Of a stretch of DNA of 64,000 nt, positions 1 to 11,668 are shown piece after piece. Numbering within the stretch: position 1 is the first letter of the stretch; the number at the start of each line of letters is the position of its first letter. The stretch comes from Symbiodinium natans (Eukaryota; Sar; Dinophyceae; Suessiales; Symbiodiniaceae). The position numbers and the translations under genes are program-made. The stretch covers positions 75,001 through 139,000 of the forward strand of contig CAJNDS010000393.1 of the NCBI GenBank assembly GCA_905221605.1. Reading direction: 5' to 3'. Below the pieces are notes generated by a model that saw only the letters and a program-made list of their open reading frames with translations, ran no database searches and had not been told where the DNA came from.

Positions 1-684
1 GGTCAGCAGCATAGACTGCTGTCTCATTGAACACGCCACACTAAAGCTCAACACAGCACCGACTGAAAACAAAAAAAGGCCCCAACCCTCAACATCCCTA
101 TACCGGTTTAGGGTTTAGGGTTTAGGGTTTAGGGTTTAGGGTTTAGGGTTTAGGGTTTAGGGTTTAGGGTTTAGGGTTTAGGGTTTAGGGTTTATATATA
201 CCCCAAAACCCCAAACATCCCCCCCGATCCTGGGAGCCCCGAAATCCGTTCCCAACAACATCCAAGGCCCCCCTAACCCTATGAAAGCCTAGGCCCCAAA
301 GCCCCAAAACCCAAACCCTAAACCCCAAACCCTAAACCCTAAACCCCAAACCCCAAACCCCAAACCCCAAACCCTAAACCCTAAACCCTAAACCCTAAAC
401 CCTAAACCCTAAACCCTAAACCCGAACCCCAAACCCTAAACCTCAAAACCCCAGAACCCCTTCCTTGAGACGTTCCACCATATGCTAACAGTCCTTGCCC
501 GGGATCCCAGAACCCCCCTATTCTAATCCCTCTAAAGGAGCTGATAGTGTAAGGGGAACCGCCCAGAACCCCCCTAAGCCCTAAGCCCTAAACCCTAAAA
601 CCTAAACCCTAAACCCTAAACCCTAAACCCTAAACCCTAAACCCTAAACCCTAAACCCTAAACCCTACACCCTTCCCTTCAAAG
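1..684. other. Intronic repeat-rich stretch, no gene seen
   Basis: Positions 1-105 are unique sequence with no convincing exon. A G-rich TTTAGGG array runs from about 111 to 193 and C-rich CCCTAAA/CCCCAAA arrays from about 306 to 450 and 586 to 667. Between the C-rich arrays is a diverged copy of a small palindromic repeat (about 479-566: GCTAACAGTCC on one side, TGATAGTGTAAGGGGAAC on the other) that recurs elsewhere in the window. The G-rich then C-rich order matches the other introns, so this is probably one intron upstream of the exon at 685. Confidence 0.5.
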
Positions 685-3640
685 GTGATGCCTGCGATGC
701 GGTGGAGTGCGTCCTCCGGGACCTGGGTCTCCAGGACACGCTGAGCGTCGCGCCGCGGGGCCGCATCGCGGGGCCGTCATCTTTTTCCGGGGGTTTTGGG
801 GTTTTGGGGTTTAGGGTTAGGGTTTAGGGTTTAGGGTTTAGGGTTTAGGGTTTAGGGTTTAGGGTTTAGGGTTTAGGGTTTAGGGTTTAGGGTTTAGGGT
901 TTAGGGTTAGGGTTTAGGGTTTAGGGTTTAGGGTTTAGGGTTTAGGGTTTAGGGTTTAGGGTTTAGGGGTTTATGGTTTGCAGGTTTCCTAAACTCCGAA
1001 AGAGCTTAGCACCTCCCGACCTCGCAGCCACAGGTTTTTTTGTTGGGTTTGCGTACCCCATGCATGCTCAAACTCATGATCCCGGACTTATCTAACTGAT
1101 GGTCCCTTTTAAGGGCCGTACCATAAGGCGGCCCCTAATATGCAGGGTACCCAAAAGGGGACCCTACTTGAGAGAACCCTAGACCCGAAACTCTTAACCC
1201 TAAACCCTAAACCCTAAAAACCCTAAAACCCTAACCCTAAACCCTAAACCCTAAACCCCAAACCCAAACCCCAAACCCCATAAACCCCGAGACCCAGCAG
1301 GCAGCAGCAGAAGAAGGATGCTTTGCGCGAGACCCTGGAGCGGAAGAGACAGGAGGAGCAGCGTTGAAGCCTCAGGGCATTAGGGTTTAGGGTTTAGGGT
1401 TTAGGATTTAGGGTTTAGGGTTTAGGGATTGCAGGGCTTCGAGGGCTTGGGGGCTTAGGGTAGGGTATTTAGGCTTTATGGGGCTTAGGAGACCCAGTGG
1501 TGCCCTTTGCCCCTTGTTTTGGTTATGGGTTCCCTTGTAAAGCAACCAGCCCCGAAAAAGGGTGCCCTTAGTATCATCTAGCTACCGGGCGACGAAGTAG
1601 GGGTTGAGGATGTATAGGGCTTCGGGGCCTAGGGTTTAAGGGTTTGAGGGCTTTAGTGTATGTGGCTTAGGAGCTCAGCCATGGCCTAGGCCGTCCCTCC
1701 CGAAAAAGCTTCGAGCTAGCTTGCTTGACTGCCCCGGAACCCTGAACCCTGAAAACCCTTCGGGTTGAAGCCTCTCATTTCCACGAACCTCCCCCAAAAA
1801 ACCTAAGCCCTGAGACCTGAAACCCCTGAACCCCCCCCCAAAAAACCTAAACCCTTTAAACCCGAATTCCAAATATGAACCTTGTCTGATTGCCTAGCAA
1901 GCTGGACAAGTAAGGGACCCGTAAGTCTAAACCCTAAACTAAATCCCAAACCCTACACCCCAGACCCCAAACCCCTAAACCCTAAACCCCAAACCCCAAA
2001 CCTTAAACCCCAAACCCCAAGCCCTAAACCCCAAAACCCCAAAACCCCAAAACCCCAAAACCCCAAAACCCCAAAACCCCAAAACCCCAAAACCCCACAA
2101 CCCCAAAACCCCAAAACCCCAAAACCCCAAAACCCCACAACCCCAAAACCCCAAAACCCCAAAACCCCACAACCCCACAACCCCAAAACCCCAAAACCCC
2201 AAAACCCCAAAACCCCAAAACCCCAAAACCCCAAAACCCCAAAACCCCAAAACCCCAAAACCCCGAAACCCCAAAACCCCAAACCCCAAAACCCCAAACC
2301 CTCAACCCCAGAGCAGCCCCAGGAGGAGGCTCTGCTGAAGCAGCGCCGGGAGCAAGCGCGGGCATTGCAGCGGCTCAAGCAGGAGTCGGTTTAGGGTTTA
2401 GGGTTTAAGGTTTAGGGTTTAGAGTTTAGGGTTTAGGGTTTAGGGTTTAGGGTTTAGGGTTTAGGGCTTGGAACATTGGAACTGTGGGACTCTGCAAGGA
2501 TTCTTACTAGCGGGGTCTAAGGGCCCCTATAAGGGGAACCTGGAAACCCTGTTTGTAGAGCCCTTACTCTTGGGCCCCTACAGAAAGCCCAGCACCACCC
2601 GTAATTTCAGAATATCTTACTTCAATATGAGGATCCCCCTACTATCATGTAAGGTATCAATTTTTGTTTAATGAAGGGCTGTTGGGCTCCCTCGTAATTA
2701 GTCTCCATCCCGAAGCCGTAGACTGTAAACCCCCACACTTGGTCAGGCTTGGATTCTGAGTCTCGCGCTCCCTTAAGATAAGCGAGTTTAGGAGTGCTCC
2801 GTTCGTTTACTAGCCTGTGAGCGTAAGGAAGAAGCCCCAAGCCTACAGTATGTTTGAACATGAGTCTTCTGAATCTTGTTATTCTATTTCCGTGCATTTG
2901 ATAGTTAGTATATATGTTACATTAGTAGTGTCCATGTAGCACATTATGATGAATGAAGTGCCCATGTGAATGGAAGGCGCGAATTATGCCGAATAATCCC
3001 TAAGCCAACCTTAAACCCTAAACCCTAAATCCTAAACCCTAAACCCTAAGCCCTAAGCCCTAAGCCCTAAGCCCCAAACCCCACTCGACCTCGACAGGAG
3101 CAGCGGCAGGCTCTGGAAAAGGCCCTGGAGAGCCAGCGCGAGGTGGGCAACCAGGGGCTTCCTCCCAGACGGAGAGTTGGATACCTTATTGGGTTTAGGG
3201 TTTAGGGTTTAGGGTTTAGGGTTTAGGGTTTAGGGTTTAGGGGTTAGTATAGAATCCCTGAAAGGAGTTATCTGGGGGGACATAGGGTGCCTTAAGTGCC
3301 AGGGTTGATTGAGGGCACAGGGCTTTGGGGTTTAGAGTGTTCAGGGTTAAGGGTTTACAGGGTTCAGGGCCTGCAGACCACAGGGCTTGATTGTAGGGTT
3401 CAGGGTTAGCAAGGCAGAGGCTTGTAGGATTTACAGGTTCCGGATTTAGGGCTTATAAAAATTGCAGGGTTCAGGGGTTCAGTCATGATGGCCCTTATCC
3501 CAACAACGCCGCGAACCTGCAACCCTAAACCCTAAACCCGATTCCTTGGCGCGGGAGTGAGGTGGATGCAGCGCCAGCGCCCGAGGCGACCCACCGCGCT
3601 CTGGCCATTAAGCCCGACTTCGCGGCACGTGCCTACGCTT
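685..3640 (+). CDS. Partial host gene: exons of a coiled-coil protein
   Basis: At least four short GC-rich exons in one orientation. 685-about 770 follows AAAG| and reads DACDAVECVLRDLGLQD. 1301-1362 reads KKDALRETLERKRQEEQ. 2323-2388 reads EEALLKQRREQARALQRL. 3098-3142 reads EQRQALEKALESQRE with donor GTGGGC. A possible fifth (3562-about 3640) reads APEATHRALAIKPDFAARAY. The middle three are rich in E, K, R, Q and L with heptad-like spacing, so a coiled coil is likely. C-rich telomere-like arrays lie before each exon and G-rich arrays after. The start codon is not identified and no function is recognised. Exon edges are by eye, and the last exon may belong to another gene. Confidence 0.45.
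806..968 (+). repeat. TTTAGGG telomere-type array after an exon
   Basis: Nearly perfect tandem TTTAGGG on the + strand, with two TTAGGG slips near 815 and 905. It follows the exon at 685 and is the 5' half of an intron whose 3' half (about 1195-1290) is CCCTAAA/CCCCAAA. This is the pattern repeated through the window. Confidence 0.85.
2028..2296 (+). repeat. CCCCAAAA tandem array (period 8)
   Basis: About 260 bp of CCCCAAAA units with occasional CCCCACAA. It sits just upstream of the exon at 2323, where other introns carry 7-nt CCCTAAA units. The unit equals the telomere repeat of some ciliates, but here it is most simply a locally homogenised variant of CCCTAAA. Its translations are proline-rich or glycine-rich and have no coding character. 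Confidence 0.85.
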
Positions 3641-4442
3641 CAGATAGGATTGGTGGTTGGGGTTTATAGCGTTTCGGGTCAAGGGTTTGGGGTTCAGGGC
3701 AAGTGTAGGGTTTAGGGTTTAGGGTTTAGGGTTTAGGGTTCAGGGCAGCTTGAGGGTTAGGGTTTGAGGCTTAGGGCTTTGGTTGAGCCCCACGCCCAAA
3801 CTCGAAGCCCCAACCACTAGTTCGACAGGGGGGTATACGAAAATAGGGGAGCCCCCGAAATAGTAGGATTCCCTGCTAATAAGGACCCCAAGAAGCCCGA
3901 ATTTCGGAAACCCCCCCATGTGCATCTTACCTTCTGGAGCTTAAGATGATGTGGTTCTGTGGGATTCGTAGTGCGAAAGCAACCCTAAACCCTAAACCCC
4001 TAAACCCCTAAACCCCTAAACCCCTAAACCCGTAAACCTGTAGGAATATTTTCAAAAGGGGGCCCAAGAGGGCGAGGGGGTTCAGGATGCTTAAGATCTA
4101 CGGGCTTCAAGGGTATATGAGCCTCAACCCTGAACCTTAGAACCCAGGAATTTAGGGCCTTATACCTGCCTAATGAGCCTCAACCCTGAAACCTTAAAAC
4201 CCAGGAATTTAGGGCCTTATACCTGCCTACTTTGCACCTACTACGTTCCTGGCGTTTTCTGCTTGTACAACCTTAAAACCCAATTTAGGGCCTCATACCT
4301 GCCTACTTTACACCTGCTACGTTCCTGGCGTTTTCCCTTTTTGTAGCTTCTTACAAGATTTCCTTTCCACAAGATTTCCCTTTAGGATTTGCTGAACTCT
4401 GGAACCCCAGCAGAGGCAGACCATGGCAACGTGTCTGAGCAG

Positions 4443-7400
4443 GTGACGCCAGCATGCTGAACTGGTTCCTGGATTACGCGGAAGGCTTGCTCTGCGACGT
4501 GCTCTGCTTTCTGGATGGGCTTTCCCTGGCGCGCTTGGAGTGCGTCGGACGGTGGCTGTGGCAGCAGCGATCACTGACTCGGCTGGAATAGGTATCTGCA
4601 GCAGGGTTTATATTATTACTGTTATTTGTGAGTGGACATAAGGTTCCTTTTTCATGTTGGGTGAGTGCGTATATTGGGCGTCTTTTTGGGGATACAAGAA
4701 TATGAACCCTACTTCATCAGAGTGGGTACCACAGCGGAAACGATAGTGAGTAAGCACATGGTGGTGGGCCAGAAATGGGTGGCGGCCGTGAGTAGGTTGC
4801 GGGGTATGTAGAAGACTGATAGGATACCGCGAAAGAGCACAGGCGAAGGGTGTTGTTGGAGTCTCTTGGACATTGCAAGTGCAGCATCAGGTTTATGTCG
4901 TTTACAGTCTGCAGCCCATCTAACTTAACCAGGAGTTAGATGGGCTGCAGACTCTTACTCTACCACAGCGCTAGCTTCCTAGCCTTCGGAGCCTTCGCAC
5001 GCGAGCCGACAGGGCTCGGGGCCTCTACGAGGGAAGAGTTGAGGGGAGCGTGGGATGGGAGTGGGAATTGAGAGCAGCAGCTTGAAGCCAAAGTTGCGAA
5101 AGAGACTTCCCCGGTGCGTGTTAAACTTAAGCCTGGCTCAGACTAACCTAACCAGGGTTTAGGGTTTAGGGTTTAGGGTCTAGGGTTTAGGGTTTAGCCC
5201 TTTACCCTGGACTCTAAAGCTTTCGTGAGGCTTGCAATGATATAGAAACAGCCCCCACGAGCCTGGAAGCCAATCTGTCCCCCTCGCATCCTCATGCCAA
5301 CCTTCGCCCTGGCCCTATAGCCCTATACCCACCCCGCAAAGTTTTTAACACCCGCCAATTCTCGAAGTTCCTAAGCCCTGCAACTCCCCCTCCCTCCACC
5401 CCCCTCCCTCCACCCCTGAACCCCATAAACACCCTAAACCCTAAACCCTAAACCGACAAAGGTGGCCGAATCGGCTCTTCACTACCAGCCTTCCCGGGGC
5501 GTGGCGCTTTGTGCACCTCTGCCACTCGGCTTGCAGGTTTTGGTGGGCTTAGGGTTTAGGGTTTAGGGTTTAGGGCTTAGGGCTTAGGGCTTAGGGCTTA
5601 CGGCTTACGGCTTAGGGCTTAGGGCTTAGGGTTTGGGTGGGCTTAGGGTTTCTGGGGCATAAGGTGTAGGACGTGGGGTTGAGTTCTCAACAAGCGAATA
5701 GGTCAGATGAGGAGTTGCGCGCCGGTTCCCTTCCCGCAAGCCCCCCCAACGTGAAGCCCATCGAAACCCCATCCCCGAGCCCACAAGAACCCCAACCCCA
5801 TGCCCCAAACCCTATAGCGCTCGCTAAACTCCTAAACTCCTAAACTCCTAAACTCCGAATCTTCTAAACTCCTAAACTCCTAAACTCCTAAACTCCGAAA
5901 CTCCGAAACTCCTAAACTCCTAAACTCCTAAACTCCTAAACTCCGAAGCTCCTAAACTTCTAAACTCCTAAACTCCTAAACTCCTAAACTCCTAAACTCC
6001 TAAACTCCTAAACTCCTAAACTCCTAAACTCCTAAACTCCTAAACTCCTAAACTCCTAAACTCCGAAACTCCTAAACTCTAAACCCTAAATCCTAAACCC
6101 CTAAACTTCATACCCCACCGCGCAACCCCAAGCTCGGTGGCATCCCCAAGCCCTATATACACTTGAGCCCCAAACCCGAAAGCCACCCCCTAACTCCTGG
6201 CATGAACAACCCTGAGCCAAACCCCGAAACTCCAAACTTGCGCCTTTACCTCACAATGAGCCTCGGAGCCCTAAAAAGCCCTGCACACCCTTAACACCCT
6301 ACAAGCCTGTAGCTCGATAACATCCAATAAGACCAATAAGACCAAAAAGAACCTAAACCCTAAACCCTAAACCCTAAACCCTAAACCCTAAACCCTAAAC
6401 CCTAAACCCTAAACATACAAGAGGCAGTCTGGGGGGCCGGCCCCCGCGGACCCTCAGCCGCGACCCGAAGCCGCGGACCAAGGGCCGCAGCGGCGTTTGG
6501 AAGCAGTTTCGGGGCTCGCAACTGAGGGGTTTAGGGTTTAGGGTTTAGGGTTTAGGGTTTGGGGTCTGGGGTTTAGGGTTTCGGGTTTAGGGGCTCTTAG
6601 GTTCTTAGATGGTTTTTCGGGCGATCAGGGCTCTAGAGTTCTTGGGGTTTTGGGTTTTAAGGGCTTTCCGGCTGTTTGGGACCCTAAACCCTAAACCCCA
6701 AACCCTAAACCCCTAAACCGATTTCTGTGGTTTGCTAGGTTGCTAGGGGCTTTTGGGCTTTCAGGTGCTTAAGGGTTTGGAACTTTTCTCGGTTTTGGCT
6801 TGTAGGCGTGCAGACCCTCAAACCCCATAAAGAACTGGAAAGCCCCAAACCCCAAACCCTAAGCCCTAAACCCCAAACCCCAAACCCCAAACCCTAAACC
6901 CCAAACCCCAAACCCTCAGGCCTAAACCCCAAACCCTAAACCCTAAGCCCTGAGCCCTAAACCCAAGCCCTATACCCAACCATAAACTCTAAGGGTGGAA
7001 CCACGGGCCCTTAGCAGGGCCCCTTACCCTGGTTCAAAGGGATTGAAAGGGGTCCGAAGAATGAGCCCTTACTATGTGTTGAACTCAGCCTGTGGCCCTT
7101 AAGGCAGGCGCGTCCGCCCTGGTGAGTTTGGTGCTCTCCTGCTGATCTCCCAGGGTTGGGGTGGGCACATGTTTTGTTTGGTTGGTTCCTTGTTTTTAGG
7201 TGGGCAATAACAGGTTAAGAGCCTTGGCGAGCACTGCTTGATTATGTCTGCTCGTCATTTGCCATGGTTCGTCTCTCTTTGTCTGAGCCGTCCTGGGTCC
7301 TGGTAGGACGTTAAATAAGGCCTATGGACCGTCTTCCCGAGGACGTTAACAGCGGTGGCTTTTCCCCGGTTGCATCCGGGCCGTCCCGGGCCCTGGTAGG

Positions 7401-8317
7401 ACGTTAAACAAGGCCTATGGGCCGTCTTCCCGAGGACGTTAACAACGGTGGCTTTTCCCCGGACTTTGGGAAGACTGTTTGGCACATGGCGGTTGGATTG
7501 ATCTTGGGTTGGTGGTGTTGCCGGTTAAGCATGCGCTTGCAATATTTCTTCGGCAGGCCCCCCTGGCAGGCCCCCTGGACTTTAAGCTGTCTACTGCAAG
7601 CCGTGCTTCCTGCCCTCTCCTTCGCTGCTTCCGTGCTCCACCATCTGGTGGGTGCGGATTGCCTGCTCCGCCGCGCGTGCGGGGGCCATGCTGCTGCACC
7701 GCACTTGTGCAAGCAGGTGCGGGCGGTGGCGCCCTCGTGCTGCTCCTCATCCTGGTGTTGTTGCCAGGCTCTGAGGGTGGGGGGTTTTGGGCCTGGCAGC
7801 TTGCGTCAAGGAAGGTGCCCTCAGGCTTCGTTCGTTGGGCCACTCGTCTCGTGGCAGGGGGTGTTGAACTCAGCCTGTGGCCCTTAAGGCAGGCGCGTCC
7901 GCCCTGGTGAGATTGGTGCTCTCCTGCTAATCTCCCAGGGTTGGGGTGTGCACATGTTGTTTTGTTTGGTTGGTTCCTTGTTTTTAGGTGGGCAATAACA
8001 CTATGTATAGTGTATTTAAGGGATATATAACAAGGGACCCAAGTTAAGGGCCCATACTTCGGATCCCCTAAAAACCCTAAACCCTAAACCCTAAAACCCT
8101 AAACTCTTTTAAACCCCAAACCCTGCACCCCGAACCCCAAACCCTAAACCCCAAACCCTAAACCCCAAACCCCAAACCCTAAACCCTAAACCCCAAACCC
8201 CAAACCCGTAACCAAAGGTACTGGCTGGGCCGCCGGCAACTCCTCCGGGAGTCGGATGGTGTACAGCGGCAGATCGCCTTTGAGCAAGCGAGGCCCAGAA
8301 AGTTCCCAAGACCTTGA
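4443..8317 (+). CDS. Partial host gene with F-box-like first exon
   Basis: Exons: 4443-about 4588 (possible ATG at 4454) reads LCDVLCFLDGLSLARLECVG, resembling an F-box (short helices with LxxLDxxSLxRLxxV), followed by RWLWQQ. 5462-5536 follows AAAG| and ends before GTTTTGG; it reads FPGVWRFVHLCHSACR in one open frame. 6424-about 6522 is Pro/Ala-rich (PEAADQGPQRRLEAV). 8218-8317 reads YWLGRRQLLRESDGVQRQI and ends at TGA 8315-8317. F-box proteins are substrate adaptors of SCF ubiquitin ligases. In-frame TAG at 4589 means the first exon must use an earlier donor, possibly GA at 4586, or end there. A TRIM element lies in the last intron. That these exons form one gene is inference. Confidence 0.4.
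4907..4952. repeat. Perfect 19-bp inverted repeat (hairpin)
   Basis: The arm at 4907-4925 (GTCTGCAGCCCATCTAACT) is repeated exactly in inverted form at 4934-4952, with an 8-nt loop. It lies in non-coding sequence after the F-box-like exon. No flanking target duplication was seen. It could be a small foldback element or a structured intronic RNA. Confidence 0.8.
5822..6078 (+). repeat. CTCCTAAA tandem array (period 8)
   Basis: About 255 bp of CTCCTAAA with scattered CTCCGAAA units, running into CCCTAAA at about 6080. It is another locally homogenised relative of the telomere-type repeat, on the 3' side of an intron before the exon at 6424. Confidence 0.85.
7077..7212 (+). repeat. 5' LTR of the TRIM element
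   Basis: 136 bp, TGTTGAAC...AATAACA. It contains GCCCTTAAGGCAGGCGC and GTTTTGTTTGGTTGGTTCC, both shared with the second copy. The sequence just inside (GGTTAAGAGCC) is where a primer-binding site would lie, but it was not matched to a particular tRNA. Confidence 0.85.
7287..7462 (+). repeat. 93-bp tandem duplication inside the TRIM element
   Basis: Copies at 7287-7369 and 7380-7462 share GGTAGGACGTTAAA, AAGGCCTATGG and GTCTTCCCGAGGACGTTAAC with a few substitutions. The GTCCTCGGGAAGAC-like palindromic core could form a hairpin. Confidence 0.8.
7862..8000 (+). repeat. 3' LTR of the TRIM element
   Basis: 139 bp, differing from the 5' LTR by a few substitutions and a 3-nt insertion (TGTTGTTTTG against TGTTTTG). 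It is preceded by the purine run and followed by the CTATG target duplication. The small divergence suggests a fairly recent insertion. Confidence 0.85.
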
Positions 8318-8693
8318 GGATTAGGGTTTGGGGTTTGGGGTTTGGGGTTTAGGGTTTAGAGAACCCAAAACCCTAAATCCCTAACTCTCAAAACCGTAAC
8401 CCCTAAATTCCCTCCCAACAGAATCCTTAATCCCCAAATACCCCCAAAAGCCCTAAATCCCCAAAACCCTAAGCCGCAAGTGGTTGCTGCATTGCGTGGG
8501 GTTTGGGGATGACAGGGCTTGGGGTTTCAGGATTTTCCAAAACCCTAAACCCTAAACCCCAAACGCCCCAAACCCCAAACCCCAAACCCTAAACCCCAAA
8601 CCCTAAACCCGAAACCCCAAACCCTAAACCCTAAACCCCAAACCCTAAACCCTAAACCCCAAACCCTAAACCCTAAACCCCATTGGAAGCCAG

Positions 8694-11434
8694 GCTCCTG
8701 CTCTCCGCCAATGCGCACGCGGTGGTGCAGCCCATGCCACCTGCCGTTTCATCCCTGAGCCCTGCAGGGTTTAGGGTTTAGGGTTTAGGGTTTAGGGTTT
8801 AGGGTTTAGGGTTTAGGCTTTAGGGTTTAGGGTTTAGGGTTTAGGGTTAGGAAGTAGGATTTAGGGTCCCTAAGCCTTAAGACCTCAAGGGTCGCCATAG
8901 AGGGGCGGGGCGCCTAGGGTTCGTAGGCCCTCAGCCCCCCCAAGCTTTTTTGACATGTTTGGGGGTTCGTGGCATGTCCCTGAACCAGACCCTCAACCGA
9001 TACGTAAGCCTACAAGACTCCTGCAAGCCTTACCAACCGTAGAAATCCTGGAAAGTCGAGCCCTAGACCCTACACTACACCGTAAGCCCCAAAAGTTATG
9101 CGCAAAGCGATCTGGGCCGGCTTTGCACCCAAAACCCCTACGGCCCCAACACCCTCGCACCCAACAGCCCTCCTGCAGTAGGCCCTCAACCCTAAACCCT
9201 AAACCCTAAACCCTAAACCCTGAACCCTGAACCCTAAACCCTAAACCCTAAACCCTAAACCCTAAACCCTAAACCCTTAACCCTAAACTGAACCCCTAAA
9301 CTTTAAACCCTATGCCCTCAGCGATTCTTCGAAGCCCAGGAAGCCCAACCCCCGCCTGTTGCGTCGCGTGATCGCCTACTGCCTGCCTGAGGGCTTCAGC
9401 CAGGTGCGGGGGACGTCTGGGCTTTTGGGGTGCAAGGGTTTAGGGTTTAGGGTTAAGCGGTTTAGGGTTTAGGGCTCAAGGGTTTAGGGTTTAAGTTTAA
9501 GGGCTTTGGGTTTAGAGGGTTTTAAGCTTTGCAGGTTTGGGGGCAAAGGGTTTTAGGGCCTCTTTCTCTCATTTTCTCTTTTTTGAACTCTCTCTCTCTC
9601 TCTGCATATATATATATATGCATACATATACATATCTACATCTGTATCTATGCTCTATAAAGTGGCAACACAGTTCTCAGTTCTTGGGCTTCAGTGTGGA
9701 GCCCGAAGGCTATGGATGGAGCACCGTACGCAATATGCCACCACCAGTCAGGAAGTCATAGGGTCTTTAAGGGAGGTGGGAGGTTTAGGGTTTAGGGTTT
9801 CGGGTTGAGGGTTTGGGGTTTAGGGTTTAGGGTGAGGGGGGGATGGCTGGTATTCGCGGTGCCTTAGGGCTGCGTGGTTCACCGACAAGACATACACTGA
9901 GTCATACGATCGTGTGCTTCCTGTTTATCTTGTTCTTCTGCTTCTTTCATCGGTAAACCTTATAGGCCCTGAACCATCAACCTCTTCGTCGTTGTGCCGC
10001 TGTTCCTTAGGACTTCCGTCATAAGCCCGAAGAGACGAGCCCATTGCTACTAGGGTTTAGGGTTTAGGTGTTCGGGTACACAGTCGAAACCTTACAGCCT
10101 TACACATCCCTAAATACACCCTAAACCCTAAACCCCTAAACCCTAAACCCTGTGATCCCCTTGGAGCGAGGACCCTCGCTTTGGACCACTAGAGGAACGA
10201 TGGTGCACCCACCTCATGGCATCTGGGCGCATTTTTTGGGGTTGTGGCGGATGGTGTAGGTCTTAAGAAGAAGGGCTTGGGGTTCTTTGTGGGTTTAGAG
10301 TTTTAGAGTGTAGAGTTTAGAGTTTATGGGTATGTAAGGGTTATTTGTTGCTTAGCTTTCGGTTGGTTGGGTGGAGATAACTGCTCAGCAGCCTGGGTTT
10401 CGGGGACATTGGGGCGATTTCCCTCGCCTCGCTTCCGCCACCTCGCAACCCAAAACAAGATGCCCTTAAGACCCTATAAGCCTCCAAAGGTCCTTCAGAC
10501 CCTGAAGCCCCAATGCCCTACCTTAAGACCCTAAAACACCCTTAAGACCCTCAAGCCGCTGAAGCCCGTTGTGACTCTAAAGCCCCTAAACCCCAGAAGG
10601 CCCCAACCCCCGAAGGGCCCTGAAGAACCCTAAACCCTAAACCCTAAACCCTAAACCCTAAACCCTAAACCCTAGACCCTAGACCCTAAACCCTAAACCC
10701 TAAACCCTAAAGCCCGAACGCCCCCTCAAAAAAATGAGCAGAGGTGGGCGCCGAGTCCATGGTGACCCATGCCAATGGGGCAGCTTTGCTGCAAGTGTTC
10801 CCTCTGCCCCCCGTATCCTAGGTTTAGGGTTTAGGGTTTAGGGTTTAGGGTTTAGGGTTTAGGGCTTAAGTGCTTAAGTGCTTAAGTGCTTGAAGGCTTA
10901 AGGGGTTTAAGGGGTTGAAGGGGTTTGACATCCGCAGCTTGGGGGGTGTAACTTACAGAGCCAGCCGATGAAACCTTCGGCTTGCTTGGGGCACGCCTTC
11001 TTTGGTAGGAATGAGAAGGTTTAGGGTCTAGGGTTTAGGGGTGTAGGGTGTAGGGTTTAGGGACCCTAAACCCTAAACCCTAAACCCTAAACCCTAAACC
11101 CTAAACCCTAAACCCTAAACCCTAAACCCTAAACCCTAAACCCTAAACCCTAAACCCTAAACCCTAAACCCTCAAGGTTTGACCTTTTGAGTCCTTGGCT
11201 GTTGGAGAAGTATGTCAAGGGGTTTAAGGGTGTCAGGTTTAGAGTGTAGTAACGGAAGCCCTAAACCCTAAACCCTAAGCCCTAAACCCTAAACCCTAAA
11301 CCCGAAACGCTGACCCAGAGCCCCTGAAGCCCTAACCCGAGGTGCAGACGAACCACGAGCAGTTTTACATGTCCTGGTCCGTCTGCCTCCCGGCTTTAGA
11401 ATGTGCCCGTTGTGCATCGAAGGCTTCCGGCTGA
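8694..11434 (+). CDS. Partial host gene, product not recognised
   Basis: Candidate exons: 8694-8768 (LLLSANAHAVVQPMPPAV), 9322-9403 (PRLLRRVIAYCLPEGFSQ, donor GTGCGG), 10744-10812 (VGAESMVTHANGAALLQVF, donor GTATCC) and 11342-11434 (VQTNHEQFYMSWSVCLPA), ending at TGA 11432-11434. A weaker piece near 10158-10258 reads DPRFGPLEERWCTHLM. Each is flanked by C-rich arrays upstream and G-rich arrays downstream. The composition is soluble-protein-like and no domain is recognised. Grouping into one gene is inference from strand, order and the terminal stop. Confidence 0.35.
9530..9775. repeat. AT/CT microsatellite patch in an intron
   Basis: A CT run (about 9585-9602) is followed by alternating TA/CATA sequence (about 9603-9650). 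The rest is unique non-coding sequence. Confidence 0.6.
11060..11172 (+). repeat. CCCTAAA telomere-type array
   Basis: A perfect or nearly perfect CCCTAAA tandem of about 110 bp, directly preceded by a short G-rich block (11020-11062). The two strands of the repeat meet head to head here within one intron. Confidence 0.85.
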
Positions 11435-11668
11435 ACAAGAACCCGGCAATTAGTCGTCATTCCCTCTTTCTTGGAGTACCCAACCCTAAGCTTGAACAAC
11501 CCTGAGAATCTTAAAACACGACATACAAATTCTACAGGCCCTCAAAGCCCTGAACAGCCCATGATTGCTCTCTAAACCCTAAACCCTAAACCCTAAACCC
11601 TAAACCCTAAACCCTAAACCCTAAACCCTAAACCCTAAACCCTAAACCCTAAACCCTGCAAAGCCGAG

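Larger units (their letters stand above)
7077..8000 (+). mobile_element. TRIM-type non-autonomous LTR retroelement
   Basis: Two direct repeats, 7077-7212 and 7862-8000, are nearly identical apart from a few substitutions and small indels. Each begins TGTTGAAC and ends AATAACA, the TG...CA termini of LTRs. The element is flanked by a 5-bp target duplication CTATG (7072-7076 and 8001-8005). A purine run GCAGGGGG just before the second LTR resembles a polypurine tract. The roughly 650-bp interior contains a 93-bp tandem duplication and no reverse transcriptase, integrase or gag-like frame. Size and structure fit terminal-repeat retrotransposons in miniature, which move with enzymes supplied in trans. 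It lies in an intron of a host gene. Confidence 0.85.

Noticed and set aside
1882-2394. Long Pro-rich frame on + and Gly-rich frames on - over the CCCCAAAA array
   Set aside because: Produced by the period-8 repeat; only the last part (about 2323-2388) has real coding character.
7417-7910. Overlapping 130-156-aa frames on both strands
   Set aside because: They lie inside the TRIM element, have no recognisable domain and overlap in several frames, as expected for GC-rich non-coding sequence.
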